Shown piece after piece: positions 50,401-62,100 of a DNA stretch of 64,000 nt. The stretch comes from Ectocarpus siliculosus. Lineage: Eukaryota; Sar; Phaeophyceae; Ectocarpales; Ectocarpaceae. The position numbers and the translations under genes are program-made. The stretch is from the NCBI GenBank assembly GCA_000310025.1, contig FN649755.1:645404-709403 (forward strand), read 5' to 3'. The number at the start of each line of letters is the position of its first letter. The first letter of the stretch is position 1. Under the pieces are notes generated by a model. The model saw only the letters and a list, made by a program, of their open reading frames with translations, ran no database searches and was not told the DNA's origin.

Positions 50401-52164
50401 ATTAGGGTCACTCTTCCCTCTCCATTCCGAACAAAACGGTTAAGAAACCCGACCACAAGAGAAACCAACAAAGCGGCAAAAAAAAACATCACAAGAAGAG
50501 AATCTAACGAAACAGAATAATACCCGTCATCAGAGAAAAGTAACGAAACATAATACAGTACCCGCCACGAGAAAATAACAAACGGAATATCCGTCACAAG
50601 AGAAACGAACGGAGAAGTGACTACATACAGTAGCAACACGGAACAACCCGCTACCCGTCAAAGAGGAAACGGGAACGGAATACCTGTCACAAACGGAATC
50701 AACCACACGGTAAAGCCGCACAAAAAGGAATCGACGATACGGTAAGTCAACCGACCACAAGCGACACCAGGTACTGCTAAGGCTCTGGAACAAACTGCTT
50801 GCACCTGTTCACGCACGAAGAAGGTACTCTATCTACTGTATTCCTCGCTCGTGAGGAATGCTGCTGAAATACAATATTTCCTATCCCTTGAGCACACCAA
50901 GATAGAAGAAGTGCAGCAACAACAACAATGACTCAAGAACAGTCGATCCTCGTGTACACACACGCGGCCGAGAAATGTTGGCGGTACGTCTCATCGAGTG
51001 CGATGCACACCGGCTCTTTTGCTTCCAACCTAAACGCATTGCCTCCGATGCCTTCCCATGCAACCAAGCAGAGCATATAACGTCACAGCCTTCGGAACAA
51101 GGCTGTTGGAGGAGGAGGCGTTTTCGAGTTTTGACTTCTACACCGGTCGATCAGGGTCCCCGTTCTCTCTGGCAGTAAACTCATCAGATCAGTGCGGTCA
51201 TCGATCCCCGACCATGCCAAAGATAATAACACCGAACGCAAGAATACACTTCTACCAGTCTGGGCTTTCTTCAATGTTTCCCTCTCTCAGACGAGACTAC
51301 TGCTGCCGGTAGCTTCCCGAGGATGCCGGTCACGCCAATCAGCGTATCGCAGCCTCCGACTAAGATCCGAACCATGACAACAACTAGAGTATACCACGCG
51401 GGCTCCTTGTACATCATCATGGCGAGACTATCAGCGGCGACACCCTTAGTAGACCAAGTAGTACAATGTATCTCCATCAGGCGAGGGTTGCTCATCCGTG
51501 TGAGACTGTTGGCTTCGGCAGCCATCGAACATGGTCGGCAGCCGCCCAAGACTAACGCTATCAGCTGAACGCTATCTCTAACACGCAGGCTGCTTGGTAA
51601 ACATCCGTACGATACTGTCAGCTTCGGCAGCCAATGAGCATCGTCGGCAGCCGCCCAAGACTAACAATATCAGCTGAACGCTATCCCTAACACACAGGCT
51701 GCTTGGTAAACACCCGTACGAGACTGTCAGCTTCGACAGCCTTCGAAGACTAACACTATCTCCTGCCGGTTGCTCCTCGTAAATCCCGGCGAGACTGTCA
51801 GCCTTCTGGTGGTGCCCCACCAACCCCGTCCGACCTTCGACCGCCTTCCACCAACACTAAATCTCTACCAGGCGGTTGCTCCGTGGTAAACCATCCGCGT
51901 GCGAGACTGTCAGCTTGAGCAGCCTACCAGGCGGGCTCCTTGTACATCCTGGCGAGACTGTCAGCCTCCCGGGGATGGCCCACCAACCCCGTCCGGCAGT
52001 CGACAGCTTTCCAAGACCAAGACTATATCTATCTGGCGGTTGATCCGTGGTAAACCACCCGTCCGTGCGAGACTGTAAGCTCCGACGGCCTACCAGGCAG
52101 GCTCCTTGTACATCCGCGCGAGACTGTCAGCCTCACGGGGGTTCCCCACCACCCCCGTCCGCAC
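47482..52164. other. Region between two minus-strand exon blocks
   Basis: Simple repeats (CT/GA at 47571-47600 and 49110-49145), T-rich and A-rich tracts and a low-copy tandem repeat near 50450-50780 (AACGGAATA(C/T)C(C/T)GTCA-type units). A frame at 47763-47510 on the minus strand (MESPFCKCYLVLLDERVRS) could be a first exon of the unrecognised gene, but I see no matching donor and do not call it. If the ATAD5-like gene continues, this stretch is its next intron. Confidence 0.4.
51330..52140 (-). repeat. Tandem repeat with a recurring ADSLARMYKEPAW-like frame
   Basis: Units share (minus sense) GCTGACAGTCTCGC followed by (C/G)(A/G)(G/T)ATGTACAAGGAGCC. They recur at about 51440, 51610, 51735, 51800, 51915, 51960, 52070 and 52125, alternating between two subtypes. 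Translated fragments include ADSLARMYKEPAW and ADSLAGIYEEQPAG, each ending in a stop or shift. They begin directly after the donor of ATAD5 exon 52165-52404. Confidence 0.65.
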
Positions 52165-54078
52165 CAGGTAGTGCCGGAACCGACCTCCTCGCTGGCTACG
52201 ACCCCCGCCACCACCGTAAACGCCTCCGCTGTAACCGCTGTAACCGCTGTTTCCGTAGGGGGGGGCACAGATAGCATTCTCCTGTCTGCGGTCGGCCTCC
52301 CCCTCGCAAAGCTGGGAGAGTGCCGGGGCTCTGTCGAGGGTGAGGGGGGCCGGCAGATGGGCCGATCCTCGGGCGCGCAGGGGCTCGTTGGACAGGGCCG
52401 TGCCCTGAGAGGTTCGAACGTTTCGGGATCGCAAACGCAGGCAGCGACAAGGTGAAACTTCGTTTGGTTCTACGGTAGGAAATACTTGAAATATATTGTA
52501 TAACAAAATACCAAGAAATAAAGGCTACAAGGTTCCCCCTTCGGGACGTGGGTGTCAGGCCCCCCCGGGGGTGACGCAAGTAGTAAAGGAAGGTGAGATA
52601 TATCTTAATGTTCGGCAGTGCTCGCCCCTACGTGGCCGTCAGAGATAAGTCCACATTCGAAGGGGATGGGTTGAAGTATTTTGAGTGAATGGAGAGACTC
52701 TTTGTTAGCGCGGGGGGGCACCGTCGATTCGCTAGCGAGGGGGCGGTGAAGAGGTGAACAGCATGAACAACGTGGGAAAAACTATCGCATGTGGGTAACA
52801 CGTTGGTGGGAATTTCTCTTCGATTATTAATTCTACTTCAACGGCTGTTTCGCTTCAACCGAGTGGGCCTCACGATGATGCTTCTACCGCGCCCATCGTC
52901 AAACACGCAGCCGTTTCAACCTCAATCTCGTCTGCACACCGGTTACAGAGAGCGCTGAATTCTGGACATTGAGTTTCCTTCGGTATAATTTCAGTACTGT
53001 ACACCGCGAGATCAGTAGCTCTTTGAGGTCAGGTTCACATCGACGGCGATGTCACGTTTGGAAGGTTTTCCCGTGAATTCCGACGAAAATAAGCCGCATT
53101 TTTCGGCCTTAACAGAGGTTTTGATGTCCGAAGGACTGCAGTTTCATCCACTTACGCGGTTCACATCGATATATCGAACTTGCTTCAGCATCAGCGTCGA
53201 AAAAAAGAAGAGCGGTTTCATTCATCCACCCGGCATAGCCAACAAACAGCAACCTGAGTCCCACATTAGAAGAGGCTAATTCCAATTTCAGCGGTTTCAC
53301 GTCAGCAGCAGCAGCCGAACTTTTAACAGTGGTTTCAAAATATCAATGGTCTTACTCCAGCAGCACGGCGGGTGAATTTCAAGAGTGGTCATAATTTTGC
53401 AGCGGTTTCACTTTGAGCGGCGGGTAAATTTCAACCGCCGTGCAGTGACGGTTTCATTTTTCCGTCGGTTTTCCTTGAACAGCGCTTTCACTGCAGCCAC
53501 AACGCATGTATGTACCCCTTCGCGAGCCGTGCCGATTCAGTGCAACCCAATTTCGCCCCAAAATGGTACATCTGTACACATTAACAGTGGTAGTTGTGTA
53601 GGGTACGCCGCACATGTCAAGCCGACAGTCTCGCGAGCAATTTCGCCGCAAAAAAACGATAACGCACCGAGCAAATGAAGTCCGCTCTGTCCCGACGGCA
53701 GTACGGCAGGCAGTGCCCCCGCAGAGCCATCGCCTGCACTGCCCCGCCTCCGGAGCCAGTTGCAACGGCCGCTGCTGCTGCTTCTGCCTTCGTACTGCCC
53801 CGGGCGTGGTGGGGGTCGGTAGACGGCGAGGGGGTGGAGCCTGCCGCCGTCGCGTCTTGGGAGAGCGAGAAGAGGCGGGAGCGCTGGTGGCCCTTCTCGC
53901 TGCAGACGGATTGGTACCTGGCAGGTAGAGAAAGTTGCGTGGGTGAAGGAGATATATAAAGAGAGAGACAATAAGAGAGAGAAAAAGAGAGAGGTAGAGA
54001 TACAGAGATAGATATAGGGATAGATAGAGAGAGAGAGAGAGAAAGAGGGAGAGAGAGAAGAGAGTACGGAAGGACGAT

Positions 54079-54119
<41 letters not shown>

Positions 54120-56103
54120 CATACGGCGAGGCGGCGGCCCTTCTCCCTGCAGGCCGATCGGTATCTGCATGACGGTGTAGGTGCCAAGTGCCGTGGAGTG
54201 GTTTTGTAAGACTTAACGCCATTCGGGGTTCTAAGGTTTCGCATTCTTGTACTTGTGAAGAGATCGGGCTCGAGTTTCTTTCCAAGAACAATCCATTGCG
54301 ACGGTGGAGGTGCTGACACTAGGCCTAACGAAAAAAACAATACAATTGGGGCCTATGAACACTTGATAGTGATAGCTGGTAGACCTAAAGTCCGTCGGTG
54401 AAACAATATACCACACCCTCTGGAAACCGATTTTCAAAGCTCGACTACTCCGTGACTACGAAGAGGATTAACAAACAAAACGACGCGTTGTCGGGGAAAA
54501 AGATCTCTCGCGACAAGACGGTTCCAAGGCCGGCGTCTTCGGTGCTGCCACGCCTTCTGCTGTGATGGAGAAATATCGACCTTTGAAAATCGGTCGTGCC
54601 AAAAGTTGTTACGAAATAATCCCTGCAAAAAAAATCATGCTCATACGAATTTCCAGCAAAACGACGTCCCACCCTATTGCCCAGAAAATGGACGTCGAGG
54701 GGGGGGGCATATGGCGTTTTGCGATACATGTATATTTGTGGTGGTGGTTGTTGTTGGGACGGTGGTGCTGGAAATGGTTCTGTTTGTTCTGCCGAATTGT
54801 ATACCTGGTACAAAACACACACACTTACGTCGAGTCACCTACGGCCTACGGTATCGCCTTGCTCACCAGTTGCAGGCGCCGTCCCACAGGGCCCGAGGCA
54901 GGCCTTCCGCGTTGGTGCACGGCCCCGCGCATCCCTCGTCTTCGATGAAGCTGCGAAAAGATAGGCCAACAGTACAATAGCAGGTGGGTGAGGCTTCAGA
55001 AAACAATCCAGCTGTGAAGGCAGAAGAAATAAACAGCCCGCATGAGGAAGACGTGGAGAAAGGAAACGAAAAAAAAAGAAAAAGTGTAGCCTTGAATCAG
55101 CCCAAAAAAATTACCACAGTGTGGGGGGCCCGGTTTAGCGACCCCAAGTGTCACGACGAAAGGTGGCCGCTATTCAGGGCAGGTCGCGAAACCGAACTAA
55201 CAATATTATATTGCAGTTTTACCGGCGTGCGGCGGTGCCACGCGATTTTGTGGTAGATAAACCGAGACCCCCACTGTGCTGTCCAGAGCGTGAAAGGAAA
55301 AAGAAAATACTTCTGTCCGGACCTACACGGTATCTACGTCAAAAACACGCACACACACACACACACACACGAACAAGCTCAAGACGACAACGACCCCCGC
55401 TCACCCGTGCACCACCCGCGCGTCCTGCGTCGGCCTAGGGGGCCCCGCAACCGTCAAGAAGTGGTCCCCCCCCTGCGCGGGCGGCGGGCCGGCCCCGTCC
55501 AGCCCCCTCCCCAGGCTAACGCCTCCGATGGCGTCGGATGCCGAGAAGGTGTCCGCCAGAGACCACGTGTCGGTGAGCAGGTAGGCTAGGCCCCGCTCCC
55601 GTTCCGCCTGTGCGGGCGTAGGGAGCGGGTACGGTACCGCCGTCGGCGGCTGCTCTGGCGGCGGTGGCGGCGGCGGCGGTGGTGGTTCGGAGATTTGGGA
55701 GATCTGGGAGATCTGGGAGACGGGTGCAGTTTGCGGCATTTCGTGCTCTGGCTCTGGCGCTGGCGCCGCTGGTGGTGGTTCGGTGTAGGAGGGGATGGCT
55801 GCTGCTGGTTCTGTCGCCGTCGATATCGACGTTGTCGTTGCTGCGGAGACTGATGTTTGTTCGGGGGTCTCGGAAATGTCGGAGACCGGGACGAAGAGCT
55901 TCTTTCCGGCCAGCAACTCCGCCGGTTCTGGTCCTTCTACTGCTGCAACGTTTGCCCCATCACCACCATCGTCATCACACCCGCCGGCGGGGTTCTGCAG
56001 GCTGCCGTTGATGTTTCCGTCAGCGGTAGCAGAAACATCGGTGGAGGCGTCAGCGGCAGCGGAAACATCAGCGGTGCTAGTGCTGTCGCCATTCGGTCCA
56101 CTC

Positions 56104-56136
<33 letters not shown>

Positions 56137-59100
56137 ACTGCTCCAGCTGCTGACGTTTCCTCTTCTGCCTCAGCTGCAGCTGGCACCCTACCGTCATCAC
56201 CATCACCATCATCATCGTCATCATCGTCCTCCTCGATGACCTGCCGCCTCCTCTTCTTGCCGGACGCACCCCCCCCGCCACCCCCACCCCCACCCCCACC
56301 AGACGATCTCTTCGGCAGCCCCTCATCATCCTCTTCCTCCTCTTCCTCCTCGTCCTCGTCCTCGTCCTCCTCCATATCCTCCATATCCTCCGACGACGAT
56401 GATGATGCCGATGCCGAGGCTTCCCCTCCCCGCCCGTCCCCGCCGCCCGCTTCTCCCTCGCCGTCGTCCAACGGGACCCGTCCGTACCGACCGTTAACGA
56501 CCACCGCCTCCTTCCCGCCGCCGTCGCCGTCGCCGCCTCCTCCACAGCCACGCGCCGCCGCCCCGCCCTCACAAACATTCCCCTCAGCAGCAGCGGCGGC
56601 GGCGGCGGCGGCGGCGGGATAATCAGCATCACCACCATCGACGGTCTGCGGACCGGTCTCCGAGGAATCCCTCCGCTTCTTCTTCTTCCTCCCCCGCTTT
56701 CCCTTACCACCCGGCGATGACGATGACGACGACGACGACTTCTTCTTTGCCTCCGGGAGCGGCGGGAAAGGCGGCGGCGGCGGCCGGTACCGGAGCATGG
56801 GGGCGTGCCTCCGACCGAACCGCCACCCGTGTTGCCCCGCCGCCGCCGTGGTCGCGATCACGGAGTCGCTCGCCAAGTCTCCGCCGGCCGCGCCGCTCTC
56901 CGCCACGACGACGACCGCGACATCTACGAAACCTATCTCCGACCGGGCGGGGGCGAAGGCCTCTACCAGGGTGTCTGATAGGACTTTCCCGGGGACGGCG
57001 ACGTCACGCCCGAACCGTACGAGAACTCGCCGCGTTTTGCTCCTCCTAGTCTCGCCGCCGCCGGCGGCGTCGTTTGCGAGATGATCTTCCTTTTCCCCTG
57101 TTTTTCCTCCTGCCTGTTCGAGTTCTCCTCGGCCGGATGCCTCTCCGCTCAGGGCGTCGCCGCCTCCGCCGCCGCCGCCGCTAACGCTACTAGCACCGCC
57201 TTCAGAACCGAGCACAGCAGAAGCGGCCACATCGGCGGCAACGGGGTGCGCGAAGTTCCTCCCGGTGATGAGGACGCGGTGGCCTTTACTACTGCTCCCG
57301 TCCCTGCACGCAGCGGCCGCCGCCGCCGCCGGCTGCCGTGGCTCCTTGCTCCCGCCGGCAGCACTACCGCCATCGTCCCCACCACCGCTCCCGCCGCTTC
57401 CCTTGCCGGAGACCGCTGCGCCCGCGGGGCCCTTCCGATCGAAGAGAGGGTGGACCGTAACGGCTTCGACGGCGGTGGTATGCACGAACGTCGGGGACAC
57501 CGCCCAGACCTCCGGCCACCGCCGAAAGAACGGCACCTCCCAGCGGCCATCGCCCCCGCTCTTCCCCCCTCCCAGGCTCGCGACAACGCTTTCCTCGGCG
57601 GCAGTAGTAGCAGTCGTTGCGCCCACCATTGCCCCTTGACCCTTTGTCGCAGCGATGGCGGTGCGTCCACGAGCCGCCGTCCCCGCCCCCGGCGCCAAAC
57701 ACGCCTCCGTCGCCATCCCTTGACGCTGTGCCGCCGCGGGGTGCGGTGCTGTTCCCACCGTCTCCGGCGGCACTGAAGACGCCTCTTTCATTGCCGGCGT
57801 AGCCGCCGCGAACGCTTGCTCGGCGGCAAGGGCTGGGAGGAAGGTGTCGAAGGCGAGGGCGTGCGAGGCGGCGTAGTCGCTCTCCACGTGGTGGGCCAGG
57901 TGGAGGCGGCAGCTCGCAATCGCCGATGACGAGGAGGAGGAGGAGGAGGAGGAGGAGGAACGGCCTTCGGAACGGTCCCCAGAACGGTCCTCGGGGCTGG
58001 AAGCAGCGGCCTTCGAACGGTTCTCGGAACGGTCCTCGGAAGGTTCCTCGGGGCTGGAACCAGCAGCAGACGAGGAGGAGGCCTTGGAACGGGATCGAGA
58101 CGAGCGCCTGCGTTTGTTGCCTTTCGTCGCTCCTCCCGAAGCGCCGGCGGCGGCGGCGGTGGCGGCGGTGGCCGGTGAAGTGGCGGTGGGGGTGCTCACA
58201 GCTCCTTGCCTCGGGGAAGGAGGTGTGGGTTCGGTGATGTCGATCACGGAGCAATCGCCGCCAGAAGACGACGACGACGACGCCGACAACATCGCCTGCT
58301 GATTCGCCTGCCTTCGTCTGCCCTTGCACGCCTGCGTCGCGGGTCGGGTAGGATCGGATCACGGAAAATGGGTAATGAATGACGCCAATTCCTTAGAGAA
58401 CCAATACCGGTAGGATCGGATAGCAGCATGGTAACAATGACGCCGATTTCTCAGAAGACGTAAAAAACAATTAGGCGTGCTTTTTTTTTTTACTCTCTCT
58501 CACCCTGGGAAGGGTCTACATAAGGGAGAAAAAATGCAGATCTGAGCGACCTTCTCACGACCTTTCCTTTTTCCCAGGCCGATTCATTTTTTGGGATCAC
58601 GGCCCGATGGTGTGCTTCATGACCCGGTGGTGTGACAACGCCCTCAACCCTCACAAGAATATCAGAGCCCCCTTTACTAAGAGGGTCGAGGGTACCCAAC
58701 CCTGCTGCAACATAGCGGCTCGAGTCCGTCACAAACGATTTCGACCCTCTTCTAAGGTACCCTGCACTACGAGCAGGAAGGTCTCGCTTAAGTTTGTTAG
58801 GGGTACCCTGCACTACGCGTATTCACTCTCTCTCGCTCTCCCTCTCCCTCTCTTTACCAAATAAATGAGGTCTTGGGGCCAATGTTTTCTTTGCATTCCT
58901 CTCTGACAAGAGGCGAATCAACTATCACACCTTTGAAGAGTCCAACGCTGGGTTAGCTGCGTCCCAAACACGACATCTTTTTCATGAATCTGGAAGAAAA
59001 AGAGCCGGTTTTTTGTCTCAACAGAAGGTTTGAGCTATTCATTGGTCGTGGTCCAATACCGTACTGTAAACGCACGAAAAACACGGATCCCTACTACCAC

Positions 59101-62100
59101 ACCATCCCGGATGTGGTGCAGTACCTACCGCTGAGCTATCCATCTGGCTCTTGAACCCAGCCTCCTACGCACAAACCAAGAAAAAATCAGACCATTTTTG
59201 GCTGTACACAAAAGGAAGGAATTACGCTAAATCACGCATCCTTACTACCGTAAGTATGTTAATGAATCACCTGGAGAGTGAAGAGGCAGGCCCGGAGGTC
59301 CCCCATGTGGTACTGCGCGAGGGCTCGAAGGGCACCGAGAGAGACGTCCAGCCTCTCTGCCGCAGCCACCGCCGTCAGGCATGCCTCCAGCTGTTATGTT
59401 ATGTCATGTCATGTCATGCCATGTCACGCCACGAGACGATAGATGAGTCGTGCACAACACGGTGGTACAGCGTTACGCTTCGTATGCAAGGATAATGGAC
59501 ACGCCTCAAGCTGCCATGCCAGACAACTCGAAACGACGGTGCAATTTTCTAGATTGCCATACAATGAAGTGAGGCTTCAATGGCACAGGGCATCTTGAAC
59601 GCGAAAAACACTGCGAAACACATTGTTGTACTGTACTCAAGTGCAGGATGACACTCGCGAGGGAGGTGCCAGATGTTGCACGAGAGGGTGAGAGGATACT
59701 GCAGGAGACGCGGAAAACAACCCGTAAAAAACAAACACGAAAAATTGCGTGTGACGCAGAAAAAACAACCCGCAAAGAAACAAACACGAAGACTGTTGCA
59801 TAGTTGGATTTATCACTTTTGCGAAGGGTGACAGCACGTATTGTAGACGTAACAAATAACAACAACAACAACAACAACAACAACAACCTCTTGGAGGTCA
59901 TGAGCCTCACCTCCGCCAGCCTGGGACGAGGCAGATGCCAGATGTTGCACGAGAGAGGGGCGTACTCGCGCCTGTAGGTCTCAGCCGTGAGTATGACGGG
60001 ACACTTAGCGGCCCTCCGGAGGTCCCTGAGAGCACCAAGAAAGCCTACGTCCTCCTCGAACACCACGTCCACTTCCTGAAACATAAAAAAAAAAACGCAC
60101 TTCGTGAAACATGATAAAAAAAAACACGTGACTGCCTGAAACTTGAAAAAAAAACGCAGTGCATTTCCTAACACATGAAAAAAAAACAAAACAGTGTACT
60201 TCGTGAAACATGGAACAAAAATACAGAAACAGTCCACTTCCTGAAACATGAACAAAAAAAAAAAGTGTACTTCGTGAAACATGGAACAAAAAAACAGAAA
60301 CAGTCCACTTCCTGAAACAGGAAAAACAAAAAAGAAGGGACTTCCTGAAACTTGAAGGAAAAAAAACACAGTGCCCTTCCTGACACACGAAAAAAAAAAA
60401 AAAATCCACATCCTGAAACACGAAAAAAAGTGCACTTCCTGAAACATGAAAAAAAAAACAGGGCACTTTGTGAAACAAGAAAAAAAAAGTGGCCCACTTC
60501 TGGTAAAACCGAAAAAAAAAAGCAGGAGAAGCAGTGCCCAATCGAGAACCAAGCACACGTGCGTAGGAGCCAGCCAGTTGACAATTTTTTTTTCTTTTAT
60601 GAAACCGTCGCCGCTACAGTAGGGTAAGGAGAAATGCAAGCGGACGACCAATCATTCACGAGCAGCACGGTCGATTGAAAAAGTGGGGCGGACCTTATTG
60701 TCTCGAACACCACGTCCACTTGCTGCACGTAAGAAAAAATAGAAGTGCCCAAAACGAGAACTACGCACGCGCACATACGCGCAACGGACTAAATGGTGAG
60801 AAACGGGGATGGCCAATCACGCGAGTGAGCGTGATGTGGCCTGATTGAAAACGTGGGGTGGAGGTTTGAGACCCGCGCGCCTCTCAAAGTCACTCCAAAG
60901 GTACAGCTTTTGTGTTACCCCACAGTTGGAGAGTGGTTGCACAAAACTATCCATGGGGAAAAGACGGCATTTCGAGGTAGTGCACTGCGGCTGTCCTGGT
61001 CGCTCTCGACGCAACAAAAAAGTGTGCATTGCTCGTCAGCAAAGAGTCCACCCTGCACTCCAGACACACATGACAAGGACAACATGTACGCGGACGGCCG
61101 AAAAAACGAAAAAACGTACCTCAAAGAGGATGAGGGTGAGCTTGTTGCCGGCGGGAGTCACCACGCGCATCACCTCGGTCCCCTCCCCCGCAACACCACC
61201 GCCTCCTTCAACCCCCCCCCTACCCCCCCTTCCTCGCCCTCCGCGTCCCCCCCTCCCCCTTCCCCGTCCCCTCCCCCTCCCCCTCCCCCTTCCGCGCCAA
61301 CCCGCCGCAGCTCGGTCGGAGGGGAACATACCATCTAGGGGCGGAGATTTCCTGCCTCCCGCAACTCCATCGGTGCCTGTTTTTCATTTTTAAGTCATTT
61401 TTCGGAACAATAAGTGGGTTTCTTTTGGTACTGTCATGATTATTTTCGGAACAATACTGATTTTCTTTTTATGTATTCATGTTAATCATTTTTCGGAACA
61501 ATACAAGGCGGCGATATACCGCGGGAGATAGAGCGGGTTATCTCTTGTGGGAAGCAACACGCCCACCAGACGAAACGAAACGAGAGCATACTTTCGGCGT
61601 ACGGGGGACTGTGCGAATGAACATTTGAGTTGGAAGAAGGGGGCCCTGCGGCATTTGCCGGCAACGTCAACGAGAAACAGACGGAAATCCTGCTGTACAG
61701 GAGGGAAGGGGTTCAAATAGTTTTGTATTCTCTTACATACCTGGCTTGGTATGGGCGCTTGTCAGTACGTCAGTACGCATGGGGGGACCGTAGTTGCGGG
61801 AAAAAATGGTTGTGCAATTGCATGACTGACGAGAAACAGCTGATGGGTAGTGTACACCAAGAGCCTAAAATGTTGTGCATTCTCATCCACTACATACCAA
61901 TGGTACCTGGCTTGGAGCTGGTTTCGGCGGAGGAGACGTGGTGGGACTGCGTCGCTTCGCCGAACAGCCTGCGAATGGCAGCTCCCGACCGCAGCTGGGA
62001 AGGGTTCACCTCGATAACCTCGTACCCTAACGCCTTAGCGCACCTGCATTGGATTGACAAAAAAAAACGCAAGGCATGACGAAGACGTTGCTCATTGGCG

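Noticed and set aside
59095-59175. tRNA-like sequence on the minus strand (GATAGCTCAGCGGTAGG and GGGTTCAAGAGCC)
   Set aside because: The B-box-like part precedes the A-box-like part and no cloverleaf closes. At best a fragment of a tRNA-derived repeat.
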